Assembly: GCF_030052815.1 (NCBI RefSeq)
Contig: NC_079495.1
Location: 53,856,773 to 53,920,772 of the forward strand
Reading direction: 5' to 3'
DNA: 64,000 nucleotides
Source of the DNA: Hevea brasiliensis
Taxonomy: Eukaryota > Streptophyta > Magnoliopsida > Malpighiales > Euphorbiaceae
The notes below the pieces were generated by a model. The model saw only the letters and a program-made list of their open reading frames with translations, had not been told where the DNA came from and ran no database searches. Both the position numbers and the translations under genes were made by a program. Below, piece after piece: positions 23,240 through 34,000 of the stretch (its first letter is position 1; every line of letters begins with the position of its first letter).

Positions 23240-24440
23240 GGAGCACTGTCTTGCTCTGATTGTTTCACTGTGCCTTGGCTGCCTGCTAGGCTACCTCTAC
23301 CCCTGCCTCTACCTCTGCTAGGTGGTTGTGAACTTCTAGTGATAGGGCTCTGAACTGACCCTTCTGCAGTAGTAGGAGGTGGTCCAACTCTGCGACTACT
23401 GGTGCAATCCTTGGCAAAGTGTCCTGTGCCTCCACAGTTATAACAGGCTCCAATAGCCTTGTAGCATATCCCACCATGATTTCTTCCACAAGTTTCACAT
23501 TGGCGGGGAGGGTAGGAACTTCTGGTACTCTGCTGACTAGATAGGGGAGGTCTCTGTCCTGAATATCTTCCCATACTAGACTTCTTGCCACCTCTACCAT
23601 GTCCCCCATGGTTCTTCCTCTTTCCAGTAGGACCACTGGAACTCTGTTCTACAGATTTTCCCTCTTTCTCTGTCTTCTCTGATTTGTTTCTCTCAGGAGC
23701 AGTTTCAGACTCGATTCTTTCTAACTCTAGAGCTTGAGAAATAAGTTCAGAGAAGTTAGTGTGTTTGAAGCCGACTACTTGTAATCTGATACTGAGCTTT
23801 AAGCCGTTTTCAAACCTCTTGCATCTCTCCTTGCTGGTAGAAAGTAAACTCACTGCATAATGGCTCAGACGGGAAAATTCTCTTTCATACTCAGCCACTG
23901 ATCTGTTCCCCTGTTTTAGACTTAGGAATTCTTGTAACTTCTGGTCTACATAAGCATCAGGGACATATTTCTGTCTGAATTCCCTGAGAAAGTCATTCCA
24001 TGTTTGCACTGCAGGCTCTACCAGACTGTGGGGAATGGTTTTCCACCAGTCATAAGCATCCCCCTGTAGCAAAGACACTGAGTATTCAAATCAGAGCTCT
24101 TCCGTGCAATGTAATTTCTTGAATACCCTGTCCATCCTCTCTAACCATTGTTCAGCTTCTAAAGGATCTACTGTCCCCTTAAACTCTGTAGCCCCATACT
24201 TCATCAATTTATCATACTGGCTAGTAGGAGATTGTGGTTGTACCACTGGTGTCTGTATTGGGACTTGAGTAGGCACATTACCAGCCATTTGTTGGAACAT
24301 TGAAGCCATCTCTTTGGCGAATCGAGCAGAAATCGTGGTGCTGCGGGTGGTCTTCTTGAACCATCGACATTTTGTAGGCACAGGGCATCCTTGCACCTCG
24401 GCCTCAATAGATTGATCGATGAACGATCACCCTCTTCCAT
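23240..24440 (-). pseudogene. gag: gag of element E with two zinc-knuckle-like motifs (frameshifted)
   Basis: Gag forms the cytoplasmic particle and binds genomic RNA. ATG at 24440 begins MEEGDRSS, and the same start context appears in F, G and I. The capsid region includes YDKLMKYGATEFKG (about 24216-24175), WLERMDRVFKK and [14 protein letters not shown] (about 24066-24025). A basic, Gly/Ser-rich stretch precedes a CX2CX3HX3C motif (Cys codons about 23499-23464) and a canonical CX2CX4HX4C knuckle (23445-23404). The first half lies in two frames, with a break between about 24390 and 24300, and a TGA near 24088 separates it from the long open frame (24078-22261) that runs through the knuckles into protease and RT without a stop. 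Gag and pol thus share one frame, as in many chromoviruses. Confidence 0.9.
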
Positions 24441-24606
24441 AGTCAATGCGAGGATTTTAGATCTCTGAGCAGATAACACAAGGAGATTTCCTCCGTTAGT
24501 GCATATTTATAATGTAATGTACTTGTATGTATCAAACAATGATATTGAGCGGTTGTACTATGAAGAAAGAATATTCAAATAACAGTGAAAGCAATTTAAA
24601 AACTTT
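24441..24606 (-). other. Leader of element E
   Basis: Non-coding sequence between PBS and gag ATG. It contains the GGAG-GAAAT-CTCC mini-hairpin (24494-24477). 24557-24508 (minus sense) is the reverse complement of an LTR segment (25138-25077, minus sense). Confidence 0.7.
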
Positions 24607-24617
24607 GCTCGATACCA
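24607..24617 (-). other. Primer-binding site of element E (one base short)
   Basis: Reads TGGTATCGAGC on the minus strand, that is TGGTATCAGAGC lacking one A. It lies 8 nt inside the 5' LTR end. The missing base may be a real mutation or a consensus error, since similar one-base losses cluster nearby. Confidence 0.82.
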
Positions 24618-24625
24618 CTAAAACA

Positions 24626-27600
24626 TGTCACACCCTACCCTCTCAGAAGGCATAACATGATCCCAGTAGTATACCTAATGAATTACCAACTCCGTCATCG
24701 ATAATCCATTAAATACACTACAAGGGATTTTAAAAACTTTTCTTACTTCTTTTATAGTGGTGAGCACTATTTACAGGTGTTAAAAACATTTTTGAACTGA
24801 AGTGATAGAACTAACACATTTGAATTATTTGGAGTTTCTATAGAAATTTTGGCAGAGTGCCATCTGTATTTTGGATAAAACAGTTCTTCAGAAAACCTGT
24901 AAAAAGCACTTCAATAGATTTCCAAATCTCAACTCCAACATATTTCTCAACACAACACATTTCTCAACTCAAATCCACAGTGATTTTTCAAAGGCTGAGA
25001 TAAAAGAAATATAATACAATTTTTACAAGCCAAAATAACTCATAATTATTTTACAACTTCAATGTACAATTTTTATTTACAACTGCTCAAAACCAACAAC
25101 AATATGTACATACAATGAACATACATTACATTACAAAATATAAAATATTGGTATACTCATTATACCCGGTAGTCTCTCGCTGGAGGTACTAGCAGCCTAG
25201 TCTCCACACTGTCTGTCTACTGCGCGACAAAGAATAAAGCTATCGCTGAGACAATGTCTCAGTGGTGCATAACATTAATCAAATACAATTTAAATCACAA
25301 TTCATAAGTCATGTAAATAGTGGATACTTAAAACTATAGTTAAATTCAAGACAATAATGTCATAAGAAATTTAACACAATATTACAATAAATCTCAGTAA
25401 TCAAAACATAGCTAAATTCAAAAGACAGTGAATGTCAATAAGAATTTAAACTCATTTTACAATCTTACAATATGCATCAATAAATCACACACAGCTTTAA
25501 TCATGTTCCCAAGTTCAATTCATCCCAAAAGCCAATGGCTAATGAGGTATTCAATTCATCCCAAAAGTCAATGACTAATGAGGAATAACATAGCTAGCTA
25601 GCAAAAATATGAGTACTCATTCTATTCGTCCTCAACAGGTACACACCTCAACACTTCAGCCAGAGAGGGAATTCAATTCATCCCACTAGACAAGCTAGCG
25701 AGGAATGCAATCAATGTACATGATAGCTGTGGTTTCAAACCAATTACAGTGCTTGTCAATCAATAAGTATCCATCAAATATCATTCAAACCATTTTTCAC
25801 AATTTCACAACTTAAAACAATAATATGCAAATAGTCATAATTTATTTCAATTGAAAATAATTCAAAAGAAATAGTTGTTGTGCACAAACCTCTGATAACT
25901 GTCTCTCGGTCTGGACTCAGTGTTTCCTTCCCTTTTCCTGAGTCTTTGGTAACTGAGAAACACAATTTGAAGTGTTTCAGTACTAAATTAAACTGTCTCT
26001 AACGATAATGTTCGATAAGTAATTCACTGAAGGCTATTATTTGCTCAATCACCTAATATACCGACCCTCGATGCGTTTTATGTAAATTAGGTTTTAGTGT
26101 CATTAATATGTCACATTCGATAGGGTTTTAGGGTTGGTACGTTTTACCAAACTCATTTCCTTGTTTAGTGCATTTTAATGCAACTTGCTGGATTCCGGGA
26201 TACTAGTTTGACCTAGCCGGACGACCTAGTTCCCTCAGTTTTCGGGTTTCGGTTAAAACTACAAACTTGTAGATCTATGTCTTATGGAACGCGGGGCAAA
26301 ATTTTAGGTCAATCCGAGTTATGTAGATCAAGTTATGGTCATTTTACTATTTCTGGTCAAATGGCATCAAATTAGGTCATTTTAGGTCAATTTGGTCAAC
26401 TTTGGTTCGGCCAGTTTTTGGACCCGAACTTGTGCAAGCTGTTTGACTTGCTTATGGTCATTTATGGGCTTTGGTGTCTTCATAAGACTTGTAGGTATGG
26501 ATCTTAACTATTCATGGTTAAAATTTCAGGTCAATTGGACCTGTTTTGAGTGAGTTATGGCCTAAATACTAACTGCTGCCCAATTGGTCAATTTTCAGGC
26601 CTCAATTGTACTCAATCCGAATTGGTCATTTTTCATGTCACCTTGCAAGCTGAATTTTGGTATGCTTTCTCAATGAAAGTTGGCACATTTTATGCCTAGT
26701 TTCACCTCCAATTGGTCTCATACCAATTGAGGTTACACATTTAAAGCTATAGGCTAAAAAGTATACTGCCCTTAATTACCTTGCTTAAACATACATCAAT
26801 GACACATTTACCTTACTATATGTCCACTTCCCTTACCAATTCTGTTTTGGTACATTACCAAAACCATATACCACTTCACTTTAAAATCACTTTGAGCAGA
26901 TTACACACATCCTCAATACACCAAATAAACTCAAATTTACAAAGTCTAAGTACAATCACATATACACATAAACATTACTAATTCCTACATACACTTTACA
27001 CAACTAATTTATATACATATCCATCAATCCTCAATGTCATAATTCTGCCAATATCTTTATGAACTCATACATTTATCAAAGATTCCCAAGGGTGCCGAAA
27101 TGTTCTACAATACCAAAGTGTCCCACAATTCGTCAATCTCCAAGTCAAGTACACAATCACCACATTTTCATGGAAATAACTTACTAGGATATTAAATCCC
27201 TCTACTCAACATGAATTTACATCAAATATATGTAATAATAAATCATCAAATACACAACTCCATGGCTGTCCAAACTGGATATATCAAGAACTCTTCAAAC
27301 TTGAAAATTTTCTTCACCAAGCACACACCCATAACATGTACACAAAGTTTAACAAAGCAATATTCAAATTTGTAAACTTACCTATGGTTGGGACTTGCTA
27401 AACCTTGACTAAACTTCTTGATTTTGGTATCAAGCTCTTCCTTATGATGTGTAGACAATCTTTAATGAAGAAACCTAAATGATTGGAAGTGAAATGAGGA
27501 GGTTAAATGAAGCTTAAGGAAAACGGCAATGGTGGACTTCCAATCCTTCATTTCGGCAAGGTTAAGAGCATTTGGGGAAGATGAAGTTTCTGATCTTGTA

Positions 27601-28282
27601 ATGGAATTACAGCTGCCCCATTTTGTTTTTATTTTATTCATTAGTGGCCCACTCACACAAATTAATCATTTAATAAGTTAAATTCTCACTTATTCCACAT
27701 TAAACCCTTAATTCTTGTTATTTACTTTAGGTACCACCAAATTAATTTTTCATTTTATTTTCTAAGTGTAATACTATTTATTTTTAATGGACATTTAGGC
27801 CAAAAGACAATTTTGGATGTCAAATGACCACAATGCCCCTGTTCGGGTTGCATTCCCGATTTTTCGGTAACACCGAGTTTTGTCTGTTTTTCGATTTCTC
27901 ACTTTTCTTTGTACTAATTATTTAATTTTTTTCTTTGATATGTCTAATGATATTTATACTTCAATTGATGTCTCTTTAAGTCCTAAAAATATTTTCCAAG
28001 GTTCCCCGCGGTCGAGGGCTAGTCAACAGTCCAGGGCTAGTCAACGGTCCACGCTGTGACTTCCCGGTGCGGTCACCCATCGCTAAGGTTCTCGACTCGC
28101 TTAACTTGGTTACATTTCTTTGCTATTATTTTTCCTTTGTTTTTCTTGTGTTTTCTTTTCTTATATTTCATTATTTTATGTCTCCTCACTCATATCGAAG
28201 TGTAGTTCTAGGCATCCTAGCTGTCCGTACAACACTGGTCACCGGAACAGTAGTACGCACTACCGAACTTAAGGGTGTTACA
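24626..28282 (-). repeat. 5' LTR of element E (3657 bp)
   Basis: Plus strand TGTCACACC to GGTGTTACA. It matches 16125-19767 closely, except for pockets of differences (about 24640-24700 and 25200-25240) and a 17-18-bp tandem duplication of GTCCAGGGCTAGTCAAC near 28015-28047. Donor-like AG|GTAAG begins its intron side at 27381; the GTGGGCCAC near-palindrome is at 27652-27644. Confidence 0.92.
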
Positions 28283-28604
28283 GTGCGGACATTGAGCAAT
28301 TTGTATTTAAAAGCATTGCATTGCTATCACATTTTGAGTTTGTAACTATTTTGTATTTTACTTTGAGACTTATGAAAATGTAACTTTTGCAATATTTAGT
28401 CTATCATTATTTCCAATGAATGTTTACATGTAATTTTAACTATTCTCATGCAGTTTTCTGCAAAAGAATTGATAAGATAAAAAGTTATGGTTTGTTTTAA
28501 AATCCTTTGTAGCATAACCAATGGGTTATCGATAGGTGGAGTTCGGTAATTCCTTAGGTATGCTACGGGAACACGTCATGCCTTACCAGGGATAAGGTGT
28601 GACA
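28283..28604 (+). repeat. 3' LTR of element D, last part
   Basis: Resumes the D LTR after element E, at GTGCGGACATTGAGCA, and ends GGTGTGACA. It is followed by TGAAA, the target-site copy of D. The same stretch in the 5' LTR is 8892-9222. Confidence 0.92.
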
Positions 28605-29412
28605 TGAAAAATGGTAAGCAAAATTTCTTGTTGTCCCTAAGACATAGGGCAACAATACTTATGAAGAATGCTAGACCTTAATGTGATTACAAATAGTCCA
28701 AATAAATTAGTAAAATCAAAACAAAAAATGTATAAAAAGGAAACTAAAATTTAGATTTGACCTAGTTATGGTTAATTGACCATAACTTGAGCCATACAGC
28801 TCCAAATAGAGTGATTCAAAAAGAAAACCAAAGAAGACACAATAAGAAACAATTTAATGAAGAAAAATCTATTAAATTTAATCTGTAGCCTGGTCCAATA
28901 GACAATAAACATTGGCCATGAAATCTGAAAAATGGTAGTAAAATGAAATAAGCTTTAAAATGAAATTGGTAACATATACCAACACTTAGAGGCTATAAAA
29001 TGTGACAAATTGGGAATATTAAAATTGACTCACTTAGAGTGCATCAAAGGTCAACATTATAGGTTGACTAATGAAATGAATTGAAGGGAATAGTACTAAG
29101 AAACTTTAGATATTGGATTTTATTATTAGAAACAATTTAACTGAGTACTGAAACACTTTAAATTGTGTGTTTCAATTGAAAAGGATATTGAAAAGCATAA
29201 GGAACATTGAGTCAAGGCCTAGAGGCGACTCAAACCAGGTCTGTGTACAATACTTTTTTTATTCACTGCTTTTACTAGAAACTTTATTTGGAGAAATAAG
29301 TTATCAATAATTTTTTATTGTTTTGGCTTTGAGAATTTTATTTGAGAATTATTGTGTTGCCTACTTTATAAATGGAAATTTTAAGATAAAATGTGTTTAG
29401 TGGTATCAGAGC

Positions 29413-29540
29413 AAAGTAGGGACGGCGATATGTAACGCCTACGATTCCTAGGAACTCTCACACATGAACTGTGGCAAAGTGTGACTCTTTGCCCAGGAGC
29501 TTGTAAGGACAGCGATACGTAACGCCTGCAAGTGCTCTGA
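29413..29540 (+). repeat. PBS-like string and two copies of a GGGACGGCGATACGTAACG-type repeat
   Basis: TGGTATCAGAGC (29401-29412) is followed by GGGACGGCGATATGTAACGCC (one copy) and GGACAGCGATACGTAACGCC (another). The cluster at 43100-43300 inside element G has three more copies and again starts with GGTATCAG. In LTR H this replaces about 250 bp of ordinary LTR present at 47350-47600. No coding potential; function unknown. Confidence 0.7.
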
Positions 29541-29990
29541 GAGGTACACTATATTCCTCCTCCATTTATAGGGTGAGTATCACTTTATTCCTTTCTCTTT
29601 GACTTGCCAGTCTGAGGTGAGTATGGATGAGTTCTCATTAGCTAGCTAGCCACCTCCCTCATTGATTTCAATTAGTGTGATGAGTTTGCCTTGTCGTGGT
29701 GTACAACACGGCATGTTCGGAAAAGTTCATATCATGACCTAAGTTGTATTATTGATTGGCAACACTGTGTTATTCAATTGTTTGATCAAATTTGTGTTAT
29801 ATGAGCTTTGAAAATTGTGACATGAAATTGTGAATCATTTGAATTGTGAATTATGGATAAATGTTTTATATACCACATTTTAAATTATTATTGTGCACCA
29901 CTGAGTAAATTTTACTCAGCGATAGCTTTTTCATTGCTATCGCAGGTAGGCAGACAGATAAAGCAGCAGAGTTGGCTGCTTGTGCTACAG

Positions 29991-30213
29991 GGAACTGTTG
30001 CCTCATCATCTCTTCACTTTCCCAAGTTGCCTCTTCGATGTTGTGGTGTCTCCAAAGCACTTTCACCAGTGGAATCTGTTTATTCCTCAACTCTTTCACT
30101 TCCCGAGCCAGGATCCGTATGGGTTCTTCTTTATATGTTAAATCTGGTTGTACTTCAATTTCTTCCATGGAGATGACATGTGAAGGATCTGAGCGGTATC
30201 TTCTTAGCATAGA
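29991..30213 (-). pseudogene. pol: Fragment of integrase C-terminus and chromodomain-like tail
   Basis: On the minus strand it reads MLRRYRSDPSHVISMEEIEVQ, LRNKQIPLVKVLWRHH and NIEEATWESEEMMRQQFP. This matches the end of pol in element A (980-1200) far better than that in D or E, and it is intact within the fragment. It abuts a copy of LTR H on one side and the Cassandra-type element on the other, with no PPT or LTR of its own, so it is a captured piece rather than an element end. Confidence 0.9.
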
Positions 30214-30636
30214 TAACGGTCGGGCTCTAACCACTGGAGGAATTGTCCGCTTTGGCCATAAGCTTCACGGTTTTGTCCCATAGGTGGAATGGAGAACTTC
30301 CCAGGAGGTCACCCATCCTTGGATTTCTCTCAAGCGAGCACGCTTAACCCTGGAGTTCTTCCAACTCTCCAGGCCATTCCACCAAAAAGCGCCTCCAGTG
30401 ATTAGTTCCACCATTTTATATATCATTACTTTTTGAACCTAAGACCATCTCCGTGCTTTGCCGATATGGGATTTGCCTAAGGGACCTTTCTCCCCCCCTT
30501 TCGGGACTCAGTGTCCTCGCTGAGGTTTGCCCCACCATCACTCAAGGTTGCATGCAGAGCAGCTCTGATACCAATTATGTAACGGCTCGGCCCAGAGCGG
30601 ACAATATCACTAGTGGGCCAGGCCGTTATATAGCCA
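30214..30636 (-). mobile_element. Cassandra-type TRIM (truncated), minus strand
   Basis: Terminal-repeat retrotransposon in miniature. In minus-strand sense: a stub of the 5' LTR (30636-30584) ending CCGTTACA, PBS TGGTATCAGAGC (30579-30568), a short interior with no ORF, a G-rich tract (about 30505-30491), and a 3' LTR (about 30485-30214) ending CCGTTAT. The LTR holds a region resembling plant 5S rRNA (30385-30310). Cassandra elements are known to carry exactly such a 5S-derived promoter in their LTRs. The 5' LTR stub appears internally inverted (see findings). Confidence 0.82.
30310..30385 (-). other. 5S-rRNA-derived domain in the TRIM LTR (not a 5S gene)
   Basis: Minus strand shows GGTTAAGCGTGCT, matching 5S box A, and GGATGGGTGACCTCCTGGGA, matching 5S box C and the following stem. 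The rest of a 5S gene is missing or divergent. Pol III promoter activity is known for the family; here it is only inferred. Confidence 0.85.
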
Positions 30637-31059
30637 CCTCCCTCATTGATTTCGATTAGTGGGGTGAGTTTGCCTTGTCGTGGTGTACAACATGGCATGT
30701 TCGGAAAAGTTTGTGTCATGACCTAAGTTGTGTTATTGATTGGCAACACTGTGTCATTCAATTGTTTGATCAAATTTGTGTTATATGAGCTTTAAAAATT
30801 ATGACATGAAATTGTGAATCATTTGAATTGTGAATTATCGATAAATGTTTTATATACTGCATTTTAAATTGTTATTGTGCACCACTGAGTAAATTTTACT
30901 CAGCGATAGCTTTTTCATTGCTATCGCAGGTAGGCAGACAAATAAAGCAGCAGAGTAGGCTGCTTGTGCTACACTTTTGGGATTTTGCCGAGTATATTGA
31001 GTATGCCACTTCCTTATAAATGTTATTGTAATGTATGTGCACTGTATGTATATATTGTA

Positions 31060-34000
31060 TGTAACACCCCAAAGTTCGGTAGTGCGTTCTACTGCTCCGG
31101 TGACCAGTGTTGTCCGGACAGCTAGGATGCCTAGAACTACACTTTGACATGAGGGAGGAGACATAAAATAATGAAATACAAGAAAAGAAAATACAAGAAA
31201 AACAAAGGAAAAATAATAGCAAAGAAATGTGATCAAGTTAAGCGAGCCGGGAAACCTAGCGATGGGTGACCGCACCGGGAAGTCACGGCCTGGACCGTTG
31301 ACTAGCCCTGGACTGCGGGGAACCCTGGAAAACATTTTTAGGACTTAAATAGACCCTTGTTGAAGAATAAATATCATTAGAAAGATCAAAGAAAAATTAA
31401 ATAATTAGTACAAAGAAAAGTGAGAAATCGAAAAACAGACAAAACTCGATAATACCGAAAAATCGGGAACGTAACCCGAACAGGGGCATTATGGTCATTT
31501 GACATCTCGAAGTGTCTTTTGACCTAAATGTCCATTAAAAATAAATAATATTACACTTAGAAAATAAAATGAAAAATTAATTTGGTGGTACCTAAAGTAA
31601 ATAGCTAAAATCAAGGGTTTAATGTGTGATTAAATGAAAGTTTAGCTTAAAATATGATTAAAATTGTGAGTGGACCACTAATGCATAAAATAAACATATA
31701 ATAGGGCAGCTGTAACTCCACTAAATCAGCTGAACTTCATCTTCCTCAAAGTTATCTCAACATTGCCGTGAATGAAGGTGAGAGGAAACACCATGGCCAT
31801 TTTTCATGCAAGCTCTCTTAACTCTCCATTTTCAACTCCAATCTCTTAGGTTCCTTCATGAAACTTTGTCTACTCATCACAAGGAAGAGTTTGATACTAA
31901 ATTTGAGAAGTTTAAGCAAGGTTTAACAAGCTCCATGCATAAGGTAAGTTCATAATTTTGAAGATAGCTTTGTTAAGTTTTGTGTGCATGTTATGGGTGT
32001 TGGTTTTGTGAAGGAAAATTTTGAGTTTGAAGAGTTGTTGTTGTTTTCATTTTGGACAGCCATGGAGTCATGTTTTTGATGAGATATTTATGCATATAAT
32101 TGATGAGAAATAATGTTGATCATGGTGATTTAATATCCTAGAGGATTATTTCACATATATATGGTGATTTATGCACTTGGATGGGAATTGGTAAATTGTA
32201 GGGCACTTTGATGTTGAAGAACAATTTTCGGCAGCTTGGGAACCCTTGAATAATTTTATGTATTGATGGAAGTGTTGGCAGAATGTTGACATAGAAGAAT
32301 TGATGAATGTATATGTAAATTAGTAGTGGAGATTATATGTAATGATTAGGTGTATTTATGTACATATATTGCTAAATTTGGACTTGGTGGTTTAGGGTTG
32401 TAATTGATGTATTGAGAATGTTTGTATTCTGTCCAAATTGACCATAGTAAGAAGTAATAAATGAATATGGAATGGTATAACATCAGAATTGGGTATGGGG
32501 ATTTAAGGTAGAGCAAGTTAAATGTGTGTTTGAATTGGGGTTTGAAAGACACATAGAGGACAGTGTGCAAATAGACCTATAACTTTAAATGTGTAACCTC
32601 AATTGGTATGAGACCAATTGGAGGTGAAACTAGGCACAAAATGTGCCAACTTTCATTGAGAGAACATACCAAAATTCTGCTTGCAAGGTGATGTGAAAAA
32701 TGACCAATTCGGATTAGGTACACTTGAGACCTAAAAACTGACCATTTGGGCAGCAGTGAGTGTTTAGGCCATAACTCACTCAAAACAGGTCCAATTGACC
32801 TGAAAGTTTAACCATGAATAGTTAAGACCCATACCTACAAGTCTTATGAAGACACCAAAGCCCAGAAATGACCATAAGCAAGTCAAAAAGCTTGCACAAG
32901 TTCGGGTCCAAAAACTGGCCGAACCAGAGTTGACCAAATTGACCAAAAATTGACCTAAATTGATACCATTTGACCAGCAATAGTGTAATGACCATAACTT
33001 GGTCTACTTAACTCGGATTGACCTAAAATTTTGCCCCGCGTGCAATAAGACATAGATCTACAAGTTTGTAGTTTTGACCGAAGCCCGAAAACTGAGGGAA
33101 CTAGGCCGTCCGGCTAGGTCAAAACAGTATCCCAGAATCCAGCAAGTTGCATTAAAATGCACTAAACAAGGAAACGAGTTTGGCAAAACGTACCAAACCT
33201 AAAACCCTATCGAATGTGACATATTAACGACACTAAAACCTAATTTACCTAAAACACAACGAGGGTCGGTATATTAGGTGATTAAGTGAATAATTGAGTT
33301 CAGTGCATTACTTACCAAACACCATCAATAGAGACAATTTAATTTGGTACTGAAACACTTCGAATTGTGTTTCTCAGTTAACAAGGACTCAGCAAAAGGG
33401 AAAGAAATACTGAGTCAGGACCAGGAGACAAATATCAGAGGTTTGTGCGCAACAACTGTTTCTTTTGAATTATTTTCAATTGAAATAAATATTGACTATT
33501 TGTATATTATTGTTTTAAATTGTGGAAATGTGTTTGATGGACACTTATTGATTGAAAAACATTGTGAATAGTTTGAAACTGTGAAAATTTGTTTGAATGA
33601 TATTGATGGATACTTATTGATTGAAAAGCACTGTAAATGGTTTTTGTGGAAATTGAAGTGAATTACGAATTGTGTTGCCAATTTGTGAATGAAATTATAA
33701 CTTTGGAAATTTATTGGATTCTTACGGATCATTTGAATAAAATGTTTGGAATTGTTTTGACTCACAATTGGCATGACACTGATACTATGTTCCTCCTCCA
33801 TTAATGGGGTGAGTGTGATTATTCCTCCCTCTTTGACTTATCAGTCTGGGGTGAGTATGATTATGTTCCTCCCTCTTGACTTCCCAGTCTGAGGTGAGTG
33901 TGGATGAGTACTCATTAGATAGCTAGCTTCCTCCCTCATTGATTTCGATTATTGGGGTGAGTATGTCTTGTCGTGGTGTACAACACGGCATATATGGAAA

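Larger units (their letters stand above)
16125..28282 (-). mobile_element. Element E: most complete Ty3/gypsy chromovirus-like element, minus strand
   Basis: 12.2-kb minus-strand element inserted in the 3' LTR of D. Target-site copies are GTACG (16120-16124) and GTGCG (28283-28287), one mismatch. In element sense: 5' LTR 28282-24626, PBS 24617-24607, gag and pol 24440-19806, polypurine tract 19784-19768, 3' LTR 19767-16125. The LTRs are very similar, so the insertion is young relative to its host D. All domains are present, but frameshifts and stops inactivate it. Confidence 0.94.
5534..28604 (+). mobile_element. Element D: gag-less Ty3/gypsy element, interrupted by element E
   Basis: Plus-strand element with 5' LTR (5534-9222), PBS (9231-9242), a truncated pol (9404-12690), polypurine tract (12721-12734) and a 3' LTR that starts at 12735, is broken at 16124 by element E, and finishes at 28283-28604. 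A 5-bp target-site duplication TGAAA is present at 5529-5533 and 28605-28609, proving the unit. The interior is about 3.5 kb, against 4.86 kb in element E, because gag and the protease active site are missing. It cannot have moved alone; help in trans from a relative is likely (inference). Confidence 0.93.
28605..31059 (+). repeat. Fragment 2 of LTR H, with rearranged patch
   Basis: Continues LTR H from 5533. It matches 46583-48136 in the 3' LTR of G but is about 900 bp longer. The extra material is a PBS-like string plus two GGGACGGCGATA-type repeats (29413-29540), a pol fragment (about 29991-30213), a Cassandra-type TRIM (about 30214-30636), and a second copy of the LTR segment 29658-29990 at 30637-30976. 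Hairpins lie at 29901-29943 and 30885-30927. It ends TTGTA, the target site of element F. Confidence 0.85.

Noticed and set aside
29401..29412. PBS of a separate element at TGGTATCAGAGC
   Set aside because: No LTR end precedes it and no leader or gag follows. It is part of the rearranged patch in LTR H.
30310..30385. A 5S rRNA gene on the minus strand
   Set aside because: Only the internal promoter part resembles 5S; the 5' and 3' parts are missing, and it lies in a Cassandra-type LTR with PBS and short interior.
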